This document shows positions 1 to 13,269 of a DNA stretch of 64,000 bases, piece after piece. How positions within the stretch are numbered: the stretch's first letter is position 1; every line of letters begins with the position of its first letter. Source of the DNA: Bromus sterilis (Eukaryota; Streptophyta; Magnoliopsida; Poales; Poaceae); the NCBI GenBank assembly GCA_950022295.1, contig OX465600.1, forward strand, positions 26,821,282 through 26,885,281, written 5' to 3'. The notes under the pieces were generated by a model. It saw only the letters and a program-made list of their open reading frames with translations, was not told the DNA's origin and did no database searches. Both the position numbers and the translations under genes were made by a program.

Positions 1-277
1 ATTAAATGGTTTCAATGGACAAAATGTTTAATATTCAAAATACTGTTTTATACGGGAAAGGAACATTAACGTGCAAGAATACATATAAGCAGCATTTAAT
101 TATGTATGACTGAATCTTTTTTTATGTACTACTAATAAAAAATAAAGATGTCTAGAAACCTTTTCTGTTAAATTACTAGCATGAATGACAAACAATAACA
201 TTCGTAAAGTTGGCAAATCAGTGCTTCTTCTTAGCTATCGTGTAAGCTTGCTCAGTTTCCAATGTGTGTCTGTGTAG

Positions 278-3200
278 GTCTTGCTGGGATCATCGACCTC
301 CCAAAGGAGGGTACATCAGCTCCCGAAGTGGATATTTCTCAGTAAGCACTTAAGCATTTTAAAATTAGCTAGCTATCTTTTTAAAAGGGAAAAACTATGG
401 TTCATTTAGAATTATTATAGATTTTGCCGCTGTTATCATTGACATATGCTGATATTTTAAAGTGTAATTGTGTTATTTTTCATAGATTTTTACTGAAGTA
501 CATTATAGCTATTGTACACTATGCTTTTGCTCAGGCACATCACTGTTGCACTGCATGCAGTATTTTTTGGCACTTATGAAACATTTTCGGAAAGCCTTTT
601 GCCTATAATCTTTGTAAAATTGTTTAATTACCATCTGAAACCCGTACCGACATGATGGATGAAAGATCATTTGAAGTTTTCGATTTATAGTAGCCAAGTA
701 TTTGTTATGTCATATTGTTATGGTCACTACAGTAATTTTTTTGTTCTTTCTTTTCTAGTGGGTCCGAAGACCCCAGGGGCTCCTACCAAATGAATGGGAT
801 ACTGAATGAAGGACATAATGGGAGGCATGCATCGCTGTCTAAGGTCGTTGAATTTTGTATGGCAATGGGTGGCAAAACACCAATTCACAGTGTATTAGTC
901 GCAAACAATGGAATGGCAGCAGCTAAGTTCATGCGGAGTGTCCGAACATGGGCTAATGAAACATTTGGGTCCGAGAAGGCAATTCAGTTGATAGCTATGG
1001 CTACCCCAGAAGACATGAGGATAAATGCAGAGCACATTAGAATTGCTGATCAATTTGTTGAAGTACCTGGTGGAACAAACAATAACAACTATGCAAATGT
1101 CCAACTCATAGTGGAGGTTAGTATTGTTCATCCCTTGATGTGCAATCGATGCACAAGTTGTTTCTTTTAGCATGACATGTCAATTTTGCAATTGCAGATA
1201 GCAGTGAGAACTGGTGTTTCTGCCGTTTGGCCTGGTTGGGGCCATGCATCTGAGAATCCCGAACTTCCAGATGCACTAACTGCAAACGGAATTGTTTTTC
1301 TTGGGCCACCAGCATCATCAATGAATGCACTAGGTGACAAGGTTGGTTCAGCTCTCATTGCTCAAGCAGCAGGGGTTCCGACTCTTCCTTGGAGTGGATC
1401 ACAGGTGAATCTCACATTGTCTGATAGCTCATCGTCTGATCTTTGTGCTGGACACGTTTTGTAACCGTATGACACTGTATTATAGGTGGAAATTCCATTA
1501 GAAGTTTGTTTGGACTCGATACCTGAGGAGATGTATAAGAAAGCTTGTGTTAGTACTACGGAGGAAGCGCTTGTGAGTTGTCAGATGATTGGTTACCCCG
1601 CCATGATTAAAGCATCCTGGGGTGGTGGTGGTAAAGGGATCAGAAAGGTACATCATTCATTAGATTGGACTATATTCAAAAGATTTTATGGGCTGTGTGA
1701 TATTTTGTGCCCAGAGTCAGCTCTAACCTTTTTAACATATTAACTCAATATCTGCTGCAGGTCAATAATGACGATGATGTCAGAGCACTGTTTAAGCAAG
1801 TGCAAGGTGAAGTTCCTGGCTCCCCAATATTTATCATGAGACTTGCATCTCAGGTTAGACTTCTCTGCAAGTTGCATTTTTCCAAGCATGTTGTTCCCGA
1901 GTTGTATATTATACGCCCGGAAGCTTCATTTGCTCTTCCTTGCAGTCTAGAAATGTATTCTGTAACCTGTACTCATATCTTAAATTGTGTTTTAATCCTC
2001 ATATTTTTCTTTTCTTTTGTAGAGTCGACATCTTGAAGTTCAGTTGCTTTGTGATCAATATGGCAACGTAGCTGCACTTCACAGTCGTGATTGCAGTGTG
2101 CAACGGCGACACCAAAAGGTACGCTGGTCCATATCTGAAAAAATCACTTGTATTACATGTTCTACTTCAGAGCTGTGTAGTGTTGATCACAAAGACCAAT
2201 TGCGTCCATTTTTTGTTTGTACCAGATTATTGAGGAAGGACCAGTTACTGTTGCTCCTCGTGAGACAGTGAAAGAGCTAGAGCAAGCAGCAAGGAGGCTT
2301 GCTAAGGCTGTGGGTTATGTTGGTGCTGCTACTGTTGAATATCTCTACAGCATGGAGACTGGTGAATACTATTTCCTGGAGCTTAATCCACGGTTGCAGG
2401 TATGTTCTGTTGAACATTCCTCAGGACTTATTTTTCGTCGGTGTCGTTTACATTGTTAAATGGCATACATTCAGGTTGAGCATCCAGTCACCGAGTGGAT
2501 AGCTGAAGTAAACTTGCCTGCAGCTCAAGTTGCAGTTGGAATGGGTATTCCCCTTTGGCAGGTTCCAGGTAATAATCATTTTATTGTAAGTTTTTAGTTA
2601 CTATTCCCTGTTATTTTTGTATCTAACTTTATCCTTATACAGAGATCAGACGTTTCTATGGAATGGACAATGGAGGAGGCTATGACATTTGGCCGAAAAC
2701 AGCAGCTCTTGCTACTCCATTTAACTTCGATGAAGTGGATTCTCAATGGCCGAAGGGTCATTGTGTAGCAGTTAGGATAACCAGTGAGGATCCAGATGAT
2801 GGATTCAAGCCTACTGGTGGAAAAGTAAAGGTGGGGTTTCCTGATGCGATCTATCATTTATGGTTCAAGCACATTAGGATTTGTAAACTGACAGGATCTT
2901 GATTTTCTTATAATTCAGGAGATCAGTTTTAAAAGCAAGCCAAATGTTTGGGGCTATTTCTCTGTTAAGGTAAGCTGTTCATGTCTCTGTTGCACTGTTA
3001 TGTTGTGGAGTTGTGCAGAAAATTGGGCTGCATGTTTTTGTTGTTGTTTGAACTAGTTTTTTCATTTGGGCTTTGTCTATGTATTAACCCAATCAAACAC
3101 ATTTTCTTCCCCCGTTTTATCTGTTTTCAGTCCGGTGGAGGCATTCATGAATTTGCCGATTCTCAGTTTGGTATGCAAAATTTGACCTCATGAATATTAT

Positions 3201-6200
3201 TCCTCTTTGCTATTTGTATTGGTCCTTACGTTTGGAAAATTACTCTTTTCATCACAGGACATGTTTTTGCATATGGAGTGTCTAGATCAGCAGCAATAAC
3301 CAACATGTCTCTTGCACTAAAAGAGATTCAAATTCGTGGAGAAATTCATTCAAATGTTGATTACACAGTTGATCTCTTGAATGTAAGAAATACCACCCGT
3401 TTATTGAATCCCTGCTTTTGAATACAACCATTTTACATATGGCTTTCCTCTAAAGTAATACCATGCCTTGATTTTCCATATTTTTAAATCAGGCCTCAGA
3501 CTTCAAAGAAAACAGGATTCATACTGGTTGGCTGGATAACAGAATAGCAATGCGTGTCCAAGCTGAGAGGCCTCCCTGGTATATTTCGGTGGTTGGAGGA
3601 GCTCTATATGTAAGAAACTATGCCCCTCTTACTGCAGCTTTTGCCAATCCAATTGCGAAAAATACAATTAGTGTTTAATGCAAATCACTTTGTGCTGCAG
3701 AAAACAATAACCAGCAACACAGAAACTGTTTCCGAATATGTTAGCTATCTCGTCAAGGGTCAGATTCCACCAAAGGTAGTGTTTTAATGGGCTTAAGCTC
3801 TGGATATTGCTTGAAGATGAACGTTGTCGAATGTTGACCAATTTCTTTTGTGCAGCATATATCCCTTGTCCATTCAACTGTTTCTTTGAATATAGAGGAA
3901 AGCAAATATACAGTAAGTCTTACATTCCTGAAAAAGAAATTCAGTCGTTATAATGAAGTAACAGCTATCATTGACGCTCATCTACACCATGTCACAGATT
4001 GAAACTATTAGGAGCGGACTGGGTAGCTACAGATTGCGAATGAATGGATCAGTTATTGAAGCAAATGTCCAAACATTATGTGATGGTGGACTCTTAATGC
4101 AGGTGATTTTGTCTTGCTTTTATACCTGCCCATTAGTATGATATATAATGTTGTGAAGTACTGGTGAAAGAGTTCTGATTCTGTAGTTGTAATGTCTGCA
4201 GTTGGATGGAAACAGTCATGTAATTTATGCTGAAGAAGAGGCTGGTGGTACACGGCTTCTAATTGATGGAAAGACATGCTTGTTACAGGTAATAATTGTC
4301 TGTTTGTTCCGCATCTTGTTACCGCATCACTTTTGTGGTGATGAAAAAGGAACTATTAATACTTCATGATTCTTGGTCACACTATATTGTATCCTTGTGT
4401 AAATAAATGACGCATCGTTCTTGCAGAATGATCATGATCCTTCAAGGTTATTAGCTGAGACACCCTGCAAACTTCTTCGTTTCCTGGTTGCCGATGGTGC
4501 TCATGTTGAAGCTGATGTACCATATGCGGAAGTTGAGGTTATGAAGATGTGCATGCCCCTCTTGTCGCCTGCTGCTGGTGTCATTAATGTTTTGTTGTCT
4601 GAGGGCCAGCCTATGCAGGTTACATTACAGCGTTTCCATTGCTTTTGATGTACATAACCATTTTCATGTAAAGTTTCTAAACTTGATATATTTTGTCTAG
4701 GCTGGTGATCTTATAGCAAGACTTGATCTTGATGACCCTTCTGCTGTGAAGAGAGCTGAGCCATTTAACGGATTTTTCCCAGAAATGAGCCTTCCTATTG
4801 CTGCTTCTGGCCAAGTTCACAAAAGATGTGCCGCAAGCTTAAATGCTGCTCGGATGGTCCTTGCAGGATATGAGCACCCAATCAACAAAGTAAACATCAA
4901 GAACCTTGCAGTAAATATACTTGTGGTTTTTCGTCTCATGTTTCTTGTTTTTTACAAACACCCTTTTTCTATGGCTTTGGCCTTTGGCTGCCTTTCGCCA
5001 CAAAACGGTTTGTAATCCACTGGAAGTTTTTTATGCCTGTCTTGGCAAATTTGGATTTGGATGTTCTTTCTCTTGGGTTCATCGTGCTCACTAATTACTT
5101 ATTATACATATTGTTTTTATCCTTGTGCTATTTTTCTCTCTTTCAGCAATTTATGTTTTGGTTTGATTATTCCGATCTTACCTATATGTTCAGCATCTGA
5201 TACCTTTTTCATTATACCCGGCTTCCTTTTCAGGTTGTACAAGATCTAGTATCCTGCCTAGATGCTCCTGAGCTTCCTTTCCTACAATGGGAAGAGCTTA
5301 TGTCAGTTTTGGCAACTAGACTTCCAAGACTTCTTAAGAGCGAGGTATGTGATAGATGTGATATGTAGCATCTGGATAGATTTCAATCTGCCATGTGCAC
5401 TTCTTATTAATTGATGATGTAGAAGGGTTGTATCGCTCAGCATAAACATCATGTCACTTTATCTTATTAATTGTTTATTTTACATTGTGCAATCACGTAG
5501 GTAACTTGCCATAGCTTTGTGCTACTATTAAAATTGCTTTTCCCTAATAATGTAAACGAAACTTAAAATATTTCACTTTAAATATTCCTAGCTCGGAACA
5601 TTTTGGTACTTTATCTCATCAATTTGCAATCTACTTCAGAGGTTCTGATTTGATTTTAGCCCAGCCATTGTTTATTGATTGTTTTTGTGTTCTACCTCAA
5701 CGCTTTCTAATTTTTATGCATCCAGTTGGAGGGCAAATACAGTGAATATAAGTTAAGTGTTGACCATGGGAAGAACAAGGATTTCCCTGCCAAGATGCTA
5801 AGAGAGATAATCGAGGTCAGTATTAGGTTTCTTTTGTGGTATCCTTGTCTAAAACTTCTACCATTCTTTGTAACATGTTCTCTTGTAGGAGAATCTTGCA
5901 CATGGTTCTGAGAAGGAAATGGCTACAAATGAGAGGCTTGTTGAGCCTCTGACCAGCCTACTGAAGTCATACGAGGGTGGGAGAGAAAGCCATGCACACT
6001 TTATTGTGAAGTTCCTTTTCGAGGAGTATCTCTCGGTTGAAGAACTATTCAGTGATGGCATTCAGGTTATCTGACATACCAAAACTGAGTTGTACTAGAT
6101 ATCATTGTTTTAAAAGGATATTACCTTTTCCCTTCTATTTATGAGAACATTGTCAACTAATGTTCATGCACATATTATAATTTACATCAGAACCTATTGC

Positions 6201-9200
6201 TAGTTAAGTAAATAATGATGTTAGGTGTAAAAATAGGTACGTAGTAGCAAATAATTTGCATATGGCTTGTGGCTGGTTTCCTCAGAAACGCTTTCTACTT
6301 ACTGGTTTCCTTCAATTGTCATATTTTGTAGTCTGACGTGATTGAACGCCTGCGCCAACAACATAGTAAGGATCTCCAGAAGGTTGTAGACATTGTGTTG
6401 TCTCACCAGGTAATGTTTTGTGATCTGATGGCTTAGTGCAAATGATTACTGAAGCAATCTTCATTACTTATAGTTTGAGTTTGTTGTAGGGTGTGAGAAA
6501 CAAAACTAAGCTGATACTAACTCTCATGGAGAAACTGGTCTATCCAAACCCTGCTGCCTACAGGGATCAGTTGACTCGCTTTTCTTCTCTCAATCACAAA
6601 AGATATTATAAGGTGACAATGTCAACCTAAAGTAATGGAAGCTTTTGAATCATATTTTTCTGATATCTTGGTCTAATGAATTACTTACATCATAATAAAT
6701 GCAGTTGGCCCTTAAAGCTAGCGAGCTTCTTGAACAAACCAAGCTTAGTGAGCTCCGCACAAGCATTGCAAGGAGCCTTTCAGAATTGGAGATGTTTACT
6801 GAAGAAAGGGCAGCTATTAGTGAGATCATGGGAGATTTAGTAACTGCCCCACTGCCAGTTGAAGATGCACTGGTTTCTTTGTTTGATTGTAGTGATCAAA
6901 CTCTTCAGCAGAGGGTGATTGAGACGTACATATCTCGATTATACCAGGTATGGAGTATTACATAGAATCAAATTTTGGATTTAATTATGCTCTCCCTTTG
7001 CATTTCTGGGAAGCATACACTTAAAGTTCCTATCGAAACAAGATGCCTAGTGCTTCTTTAAAATAAATCTGAGAGAATATAGGTGTGGAATTATTTGATT
7101 TTACTGCTCTTCAAGTTGGCTAACATGCCAATAATATTTCCAGCCTCATCTTGTGGAGGATAGTATCCAGCTGAAATATCAGGAATCTGGTGTTATTGCT
7201 TTATGGGAATTCACTGAAGGGCATGCAGAGAAGAGATTGGGTGCTATGGTCATTGTAAAGTCGCTAGAATCTGTATCAGCAGCAATTGGAGCTGCACTAA
7301 AGGATACATCACGCTATGCAAGCTCTGAGGGTAACATTGTGCATATTGCTTTGTTGGGCGCTGATAATCAAATGCATGGAACTGAAGATAGGTATGTTTA
7401 TGGGCAGTATTAGTGCTAATGAGCTGTATCTGGTTATTAGTATTTGGTGGAATTCCTTTAATAATTTAACTCATTCCTTTCAGTGGTGATAACGATCAAG
7501 CTCAAATCAGGATAGACAAACTTTCTGCGACATTGGAACAAAATACTGTCACAGGGGATCTCCGTGCTGCTGGTGTGAAGGTTATTAGTTGCATTGTTCA
7601 AAGGGATGGAGCACTCATGCCTATGCGCCATACATTCCTCTTGTCGGATGAAAAGCTTTGTTATGAGGAAGAGCCACTTCTCCGGCATGTGGAGCCTCCT
7701 CTTTCTGCACTTCTTGAGTTGGTATGTATCAAAATTCCTGCATGTTGTTTGATACACTATCCATATGCTTTACGTTACATCTTGTTTGCTATTTGTATTT
7801 ACTTAGCCTGTTGTGATTACAGGGTAAGTTGAAAGTGAAAGGATACAATGAAGTGAAGTATACACCGTCACGCGATCGTCAGTGGAACATATACACACTT
7901 AGAAATACAGAAAACCCCAAAATGTTGCACAGGGTGTTTTTCCGAACTCTTGTCAGACAACCCAGTGCTTCCAGCAAATTCACATCAGGCCATATCAGTG
8001 ATTTTGAAGTAGGAGGTGCTGGGGAATCTCTTTCATTTACATCGAGCAGCATATTAAGATCACTGATGACTGCTATAGAAGAATTGGAGCTTCACGCGAT
8101 TAGGACAGGTCACTCTCATATGTATTTGTGCATATTGAAAGAGCAAAAGCTTCTTGATCTTGTTCCAATTTCAGGGTAAGCCTGCACACTATTCATTTTG
8201 TGGCACATAGTAGGTCTCTCTTGTGTTTTGCCTTCAATGGACTTTTCATCTTACTCAGGAATAAAGTTGTGGATATTGGCCAAGATGAAGCTACTGCATG
8301 TTCGCTTCTGAAAGAAATGGCTCTAAAGATACATGAACTTGTGGGCGCAAGGATGCACCATCTTTCTGTATGTCAATGGGAAGTGAAACTTAAGTTGGAC
8401 AGCGATGGTCCTGCTAGTGGTACCTGGAGAGTTGTAACAACCAATGTTACTAGTCACACCTGCACTGTGGATGTAAGTTTCCCTCCCATCTTGTTTTTCT
8501 GTGTGTAGCCAATGAAACTAAAGTGAACTTATAGCATTTATTCATAGAAGTGATTATGTTCATTTAGTTGTCATTTACACCTAATTATGTTCGGAAGCTC
8601 ATGGTGCTTTTAATGCTTTTAGATCTACCGGGAGATTGAAGATACAGAATCACAGAAACTAGTATACCACTCTGCTGCATTGCCATCTGGTCCTTTGCAT
8701 GGCATCGCACTGAATAATCCATACCAGCCTTTGAGTGTTATTGATCTGAAACGTTGCTCTGCTAGAAACAACAGAACTACATACTGCTATGATTTTCCAT
8801 TGGTATCTCTCTCTCTCTCTATATGTATCTATTGTGTTAGCAGATTCTTAGTGATATTACATGTCCAAAAGCTGACACGAACTCAAAATTTTGTAGGCAT
8901 TTGAAACTGCAGTGCAGAAGTCATGGTCTAACATTTCTAGTGACAATAACCGCTGTTATGTTAAAGCGACAGAGCTGGTGTTTGCTCACAAGCACGGGTC
9001 ATGGGGCACTCCTGTAATTCCTATGGAGCGTCCTGCTGGGCTCAATGACATTGGTATGGTAGCTTGGATATTGGACATGTCCACTCCTGAATATCCCAAT
9101 GGCAGACAGATTGTTGTCATAGCAAATGATATTACTTTTAGAGCTGGATCATTTGGCCCAAGGGAAGATGCATTTTTTGAAACCGTTACCAACCTAGCTT

Positions 9201-11272
9201 GTGAGAGGAAGCTTCCTCTCATCTACTTGGCAGCAAACTCTGGTGCTCGGATTGGCATAGCAGATGAAGTAAAATCTTGCTTCCGTGTTGGATGGTCTGA
9301 TGATGGCAGCCCTGAACGTGGGTTTCAGTACATTTATCTGACTGAAGAAGACCATGCTCGTATCAGTGCTTCTGTTATAGCGCACAAGATGCAGCTTGAT
9401 AATGGTGAAGTTAGGTGGGTTATTGATTCTGTTGTGGGCAAGGAAGATGGACTAGGTGTGGAGAACATACATGGAAGTGCTGCTATTGCCAGTGCTTATT
9501 CTAGGGCATATGAGGAGACATTTACGCTTACATTTGTAACTGGACGAACTGTTGGAATAGGAGCGTACCTTGCTCGACTTGGCATACGTTGCATACAGCG
9601 TACTGACCAGCCCATTATCCTAACTGGGTTTTCTGCCCTGAACAAGCTTCTTGGCCGGGAAGTGTACAGCTCCCACATGCAGTTGGGTGGCCCCAAAATC
9701 ATGGCGACAAATGGTGTTGTTCATCTGACCGTTTCAGATGATCTTGAAGGTGTTTCTAATATATTGAGGTGGCTCAGCTATGTTCCTGCCAATATTGGTG
9801 GACCTCTTCCTATTACAAAATCTTTGGACTCACCTGACAGACCGGTTGCATACATCCCTGAGAATACATGTGATCCTCGTGCAGCCATCAGTGGCATTGA
9901 TGACAGTGAAGGGAAATGGTTGGGGGGCATGTTCGACAAAGACAGTTTTGTGGAGACATTTGAAGGATGGGCAAAGTCAGTAGTTACTGGCAGAGCAAAA
10001 CTTGGAGGGATTCCTGTGGGTGTTATAGCAGTGGAGACGCAGACCATGATGCAGCTCATCCCTGCTGATCCAGGCCAGCTTGATTCCCATGAGCGGTCTG
10101 TTCCTCGTGCTGGGCAAGTCTGGTTTCCGGATTCTGCTACCAAGACAGCGCAGGCAATGTTGGACTTCAACCGTGAAGGATTGCCTCTGTTCATCCTTGC
10201 CAACTGGAGAGGTTTCTCTGGTGGGCAAAGAGATCTTTTTGAAGGAATTCTTCAGGCTGGGTCAACAATTGTTGAGAACCTTAGGACATACAATCAGCCT
10301 GCCTTTGTATATATCCCCAAGGCTGCAGAGCTACGTGGAGGGGCTTGGGTCGTGATTGATAGCAAGATAAATCCAGACCGCATCGAGTTCTATGCTGAGA
10401 GGACTGCAAAGGGTAATGTTCTCGAACCTCAAGGGTTGATTGAGATTAAGTTCAGGTCAGAGGAACTCCAAGAGTGCATGGGTAGGCTTGATCCAGAATT
10501 GATAAATCTGAAGGCAAAACTCCAGGGAGCAAAGCATGAAAATGGAAGTCTATCTGACTCAGAATCCCTTCAGAAGAGCATAGAAGCTCGAAAGAAACAG
10601 TTGCTGCCTTTGTATACTCAAATTGCGGTACGGTTTGCTGAATTGCATGACACTTCCCTTAGAATGGCTGCTAAAGGTGTGATTAAGAAGGTTGTAGACT
10701 GGGAAGAATCTAGGTCTTTCTTCTACAAGAGATTACGGAGGAGGATATCCGAGGATGTTCTTGCTAAGGAAATTAGAGGTGTAAGTGGCAAGCAGTTTTC
10801 TCACCAATCAGCAATCGAGCTGATCCAGAAATGGTACTTGGCTTCTAAGGGAGCTGAAGCAGGAAGCACTGAATGGGATGATGATGATGCTTTTGTTGCC
10901 TGGAGGGAGAACCCTGAAAACTACCAGGAGTTTATCAAAGAACTCAGGGCTCAGAGGGTATCTCAGTTGCTCTCAGATGTTGCAGACTCCAGTCCAGATC
11001 TACAAGCCGTGCCACAGGGTCTTTCTATGCTACTAGAAAAGGTACACATACTTGCTACTTTACCCGCATCTCTTTTAATTGAAATTAATTTATTGAAGGT
11101 GAGTAAATGTTGCTATCTACACTTGGTATCTCACCAATGAATGTTGCTATCTTTTTCTATATATAGTGTCTTATTACCAACTAATGTCGATCCTTTTCTT
11201 TGTCCACTTGTTCAGATGGATCCCTCTAGGAGAGCACAGTTTGTGGAGGAACTCAAGAAGGTCCTTAAATGA
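278..11272 (+). CDS. ACC1: Plastid-type homomeric acetyl-CoA carboxylase, 5'-partial, 32 exons in window
   Basis: Carboxylates acetyl-CoA to malonyl-CoA for plastid fatty-acid synthesis; in grasses this multi-domain form is plastid-targeted. Exons: 278-341, 759-1116, 1198-1404, 1486-1647, 1761-1853, 2023-2118, 2226-2399, 2475-2568, 2643-2830, 2919-2969, 3131-3170, 3258-3382, 3493-3609, 3701-3775, 3856-3912, 3998-4102, 4202-4288, 4427-4618, 4701-4889, 5234-5344, 5726-5815, 5889-6065, 6332-6409, 6490-6612, 6705-6947, 7144-7391, 7484-7721, 7823-8175, 8259-8472, 8623-8802, 8897-11041, 11216-11272. All introns are GT-AG and the lengths sum to an open frame of 2,242 residues plus stop. Biotin carboxylase comes first (ATP-grasp GGGGKG near 1618), then the biotin site VMKM (near 4540), a central domain, and carboxyltransferase in the large exon 8897-11041. 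About 70 N-terminal residues, including the transit peptide, lie upstream of base 1. Odd residues: Phe at herbicide position 2088, Pro at codon 2693-2695 where I recall Arg, and a short in-frame gap near 7225. It looks functional. Confidence 0.96.
4544..4546 (+). other. Biotinylated lysine codon of ACCase
   Basis: The codon AAG lies in the EVMKM context that marks the biotin carboxyl carrier domain. In this family the lysine is biotinylated and carries the carboxyl group between the biotin carboxylase and carboxyltransferase sites. Its presence argues that the gene is active and not a relic. Confidence 0.93.
10388..10390 (+). other. ACCase codon 2088 (Alopecurus numbering): TTC, Phe instead of Cys
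   Basis: Anchoring on the NWRGFSGG tryptophan (position 2027, codon 10205-10207) puts Ile2041 at 10247-10249, Asp2078 at 10358-10360 and position 2088 at 10388-10390. The last reads TTC (Phe) in the context DRIEFYAER; grass enzymes I know read DRIECYAER. Ile1781 (ATA, 9467-9469), Trp2027, Ile2041, Asp2078 and Gly2096 are all of the herbicide-sensitive type. Confidence 0.9.
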
Positions 11273-12943
11273 TGAGATGATACCAACACATCCAATACAG
11301 AATGTGCATGATGTCTGTCTGTTTTCTCTTGAAGTACATATATAGAAGGGATACTATTCGGCTGTAACCGACCGTAGCTGATCTGAGTCAACCATTATTT
11401 TGTAAAACCTGTTAGCGGTCTTCTCTGTTATTCGAGGCACAACTTGCTTCCGGACCCTTCCAAATGAGTGTAGTTGGATGTGTTAGTTCCGCTGCCACAA
11501 GATTTGAGATGAAAGCCAGCGGTCGGCGGGCTACCGTTGGCAGGAACACTGGCGATCCAGAGTTTCTTGTTCCGTGGTGTTCCAGTTTCTCCGGTATGGT
11601 GATCTTGTTTTGCTGTAGTTCTGTGATGTACTGTCGGGTGGTGATGTAATTCTAGTCTTATAGACTGTTGAGTATGAGTGAGATGTCCATTCAATTTTGA
11701 ACTTGAATAAATGTGCTCTCTAGGCTTGTGTGTATCACTACGTGGAAATAAATGATTATTGGGTTAGCATTGAACTTGGGAATCTGTTTGAATTGTGTTG
11801 TATTTTTGAACTGTAATCATGTAAGCTCTTGGATATAGATGTTGCATTACCAATCGTCCCTTGGCTTCTCGCAACATGTCATCTTGAAAGGTGGCGTGTT
11901 GTAGGACTTGCTGAAGCATGCATACTACTTATGTACAGTACTCTCTCCAGGCTCATCTTATTTGTACAATGTTTGTTCCTAGTTCATTCTCTACTCGCAT
12001 GTGAAAATGTTTTCGCCAATAATTTTCACATGAAGAATTGCTTCCAAAATTGCCATCCTCAAAAGTAATAGGCAGACAAAGAGGGCAAACCAATGGTGAC
12101 AGATGTGCTTGTGCTTGGCTACTCATGAGACTTGACTTTCATAGCGCTGTAGACTGATCTTTGGGTTGTTCTCCTTTCATAGCCTTGAACCTGATTCAGC
12201 TCCGGCCACTCATGCCGATGGTCTAGGAGTTCCCAAGTGGGTTGGGATCCTGTTATTTCTGAACCTGGCTCTCAGATATCATGTTTTTTTTAAGCTGGGT
12301 TAAAACCCCTTTCCATTACTAATCTAATGGAATACATCGTTCAAGATAGCAGGAGATAAGAAAAGGGGGCGAAGAGTCCGCGTTGCCAGGAAACCCTTCC
12401 ACTGATGCTCGCAGTCGAAACACCAGTCGAGGGGCAAAAACCCGACAACACCAATATAGCAACTAACCTGGGTTCATTGTGTTCTTCATCTGTCCTAACT
12501 CAAGCCTTTTTAGGTTTTTTTTTTAGACAAAGACAATTTTTAGTTAAATTTAGCAATGCTGGTTACTTTGCAGATCTGGTAGCAACTGAAACGGGCTTCT
12601 ATGCAGTCGCCACCATGTGAATCTGAAATAAAATAACCTATCATTCTGGTTTGAATCTGAAAATATATAAGTACCTGCATAATTGATGGACTTGTGTGGC
12701 GGATTCCATTCCACGGCTACCAGATGAGGCGATGAAAGGAAAACACCGAAGAAGCCCAAGTTCTTTTTTCTTTCTTCCTTGCTTTATTTCTTGCATATTG
12801 CTTCCTGTTTCAAGAAGCTATACCGTACAATGATAAGAAAAAACTGTTGACCTACTTAAGTACTGAACCAAGCATAAGTGCAGTATTATATATGTAAGGA
12901 TCAACTACTCAAGCCATGGCACACGTGTCGGCTCCCCTAAGTG
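11273..12943. other. ACCase 3' UTR and spacer
   Basis: The first few hundred bases after the stop are likely the ACCase 3' UTR, AT-rich and without a long reading frame. Beyond about 11.8 kb I see no gene. A short stretch around 12.28-12.45 kb has a T-rich start and a GC-richer body that may be an old transposon end, but I cannot assign it. Confidence 0.6.
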
Positions 12944-13269
12944 TAAGAGCATCTCCAGCCGTTCGGCCCCCCAAGCCGGGTTTCGGCGCTATTTTAGCGC
13001 CGCTTGGGGGGCGTTGGGGCGGCGAAACCCGCTTGGGGCAGCCGCCACCCCAGTCGCGCCCCCAAGGCGGCCCCCAAGAGAACGCGGTTGCGGTCCAGAT
13101 TCGACCCAAATTCGATCCAAAACGGCGCAAATTGATATTTTACACGCTATTTCGGCACAATTCGTCGCAAATTCACCGCAATTCGGCACAATTCGTCGCA
13201 AATGTCGTCACAATTCGGCACAGTTCGGCACACAGCGTAGAATACAGTTCGACACAAATACAAATCAAA

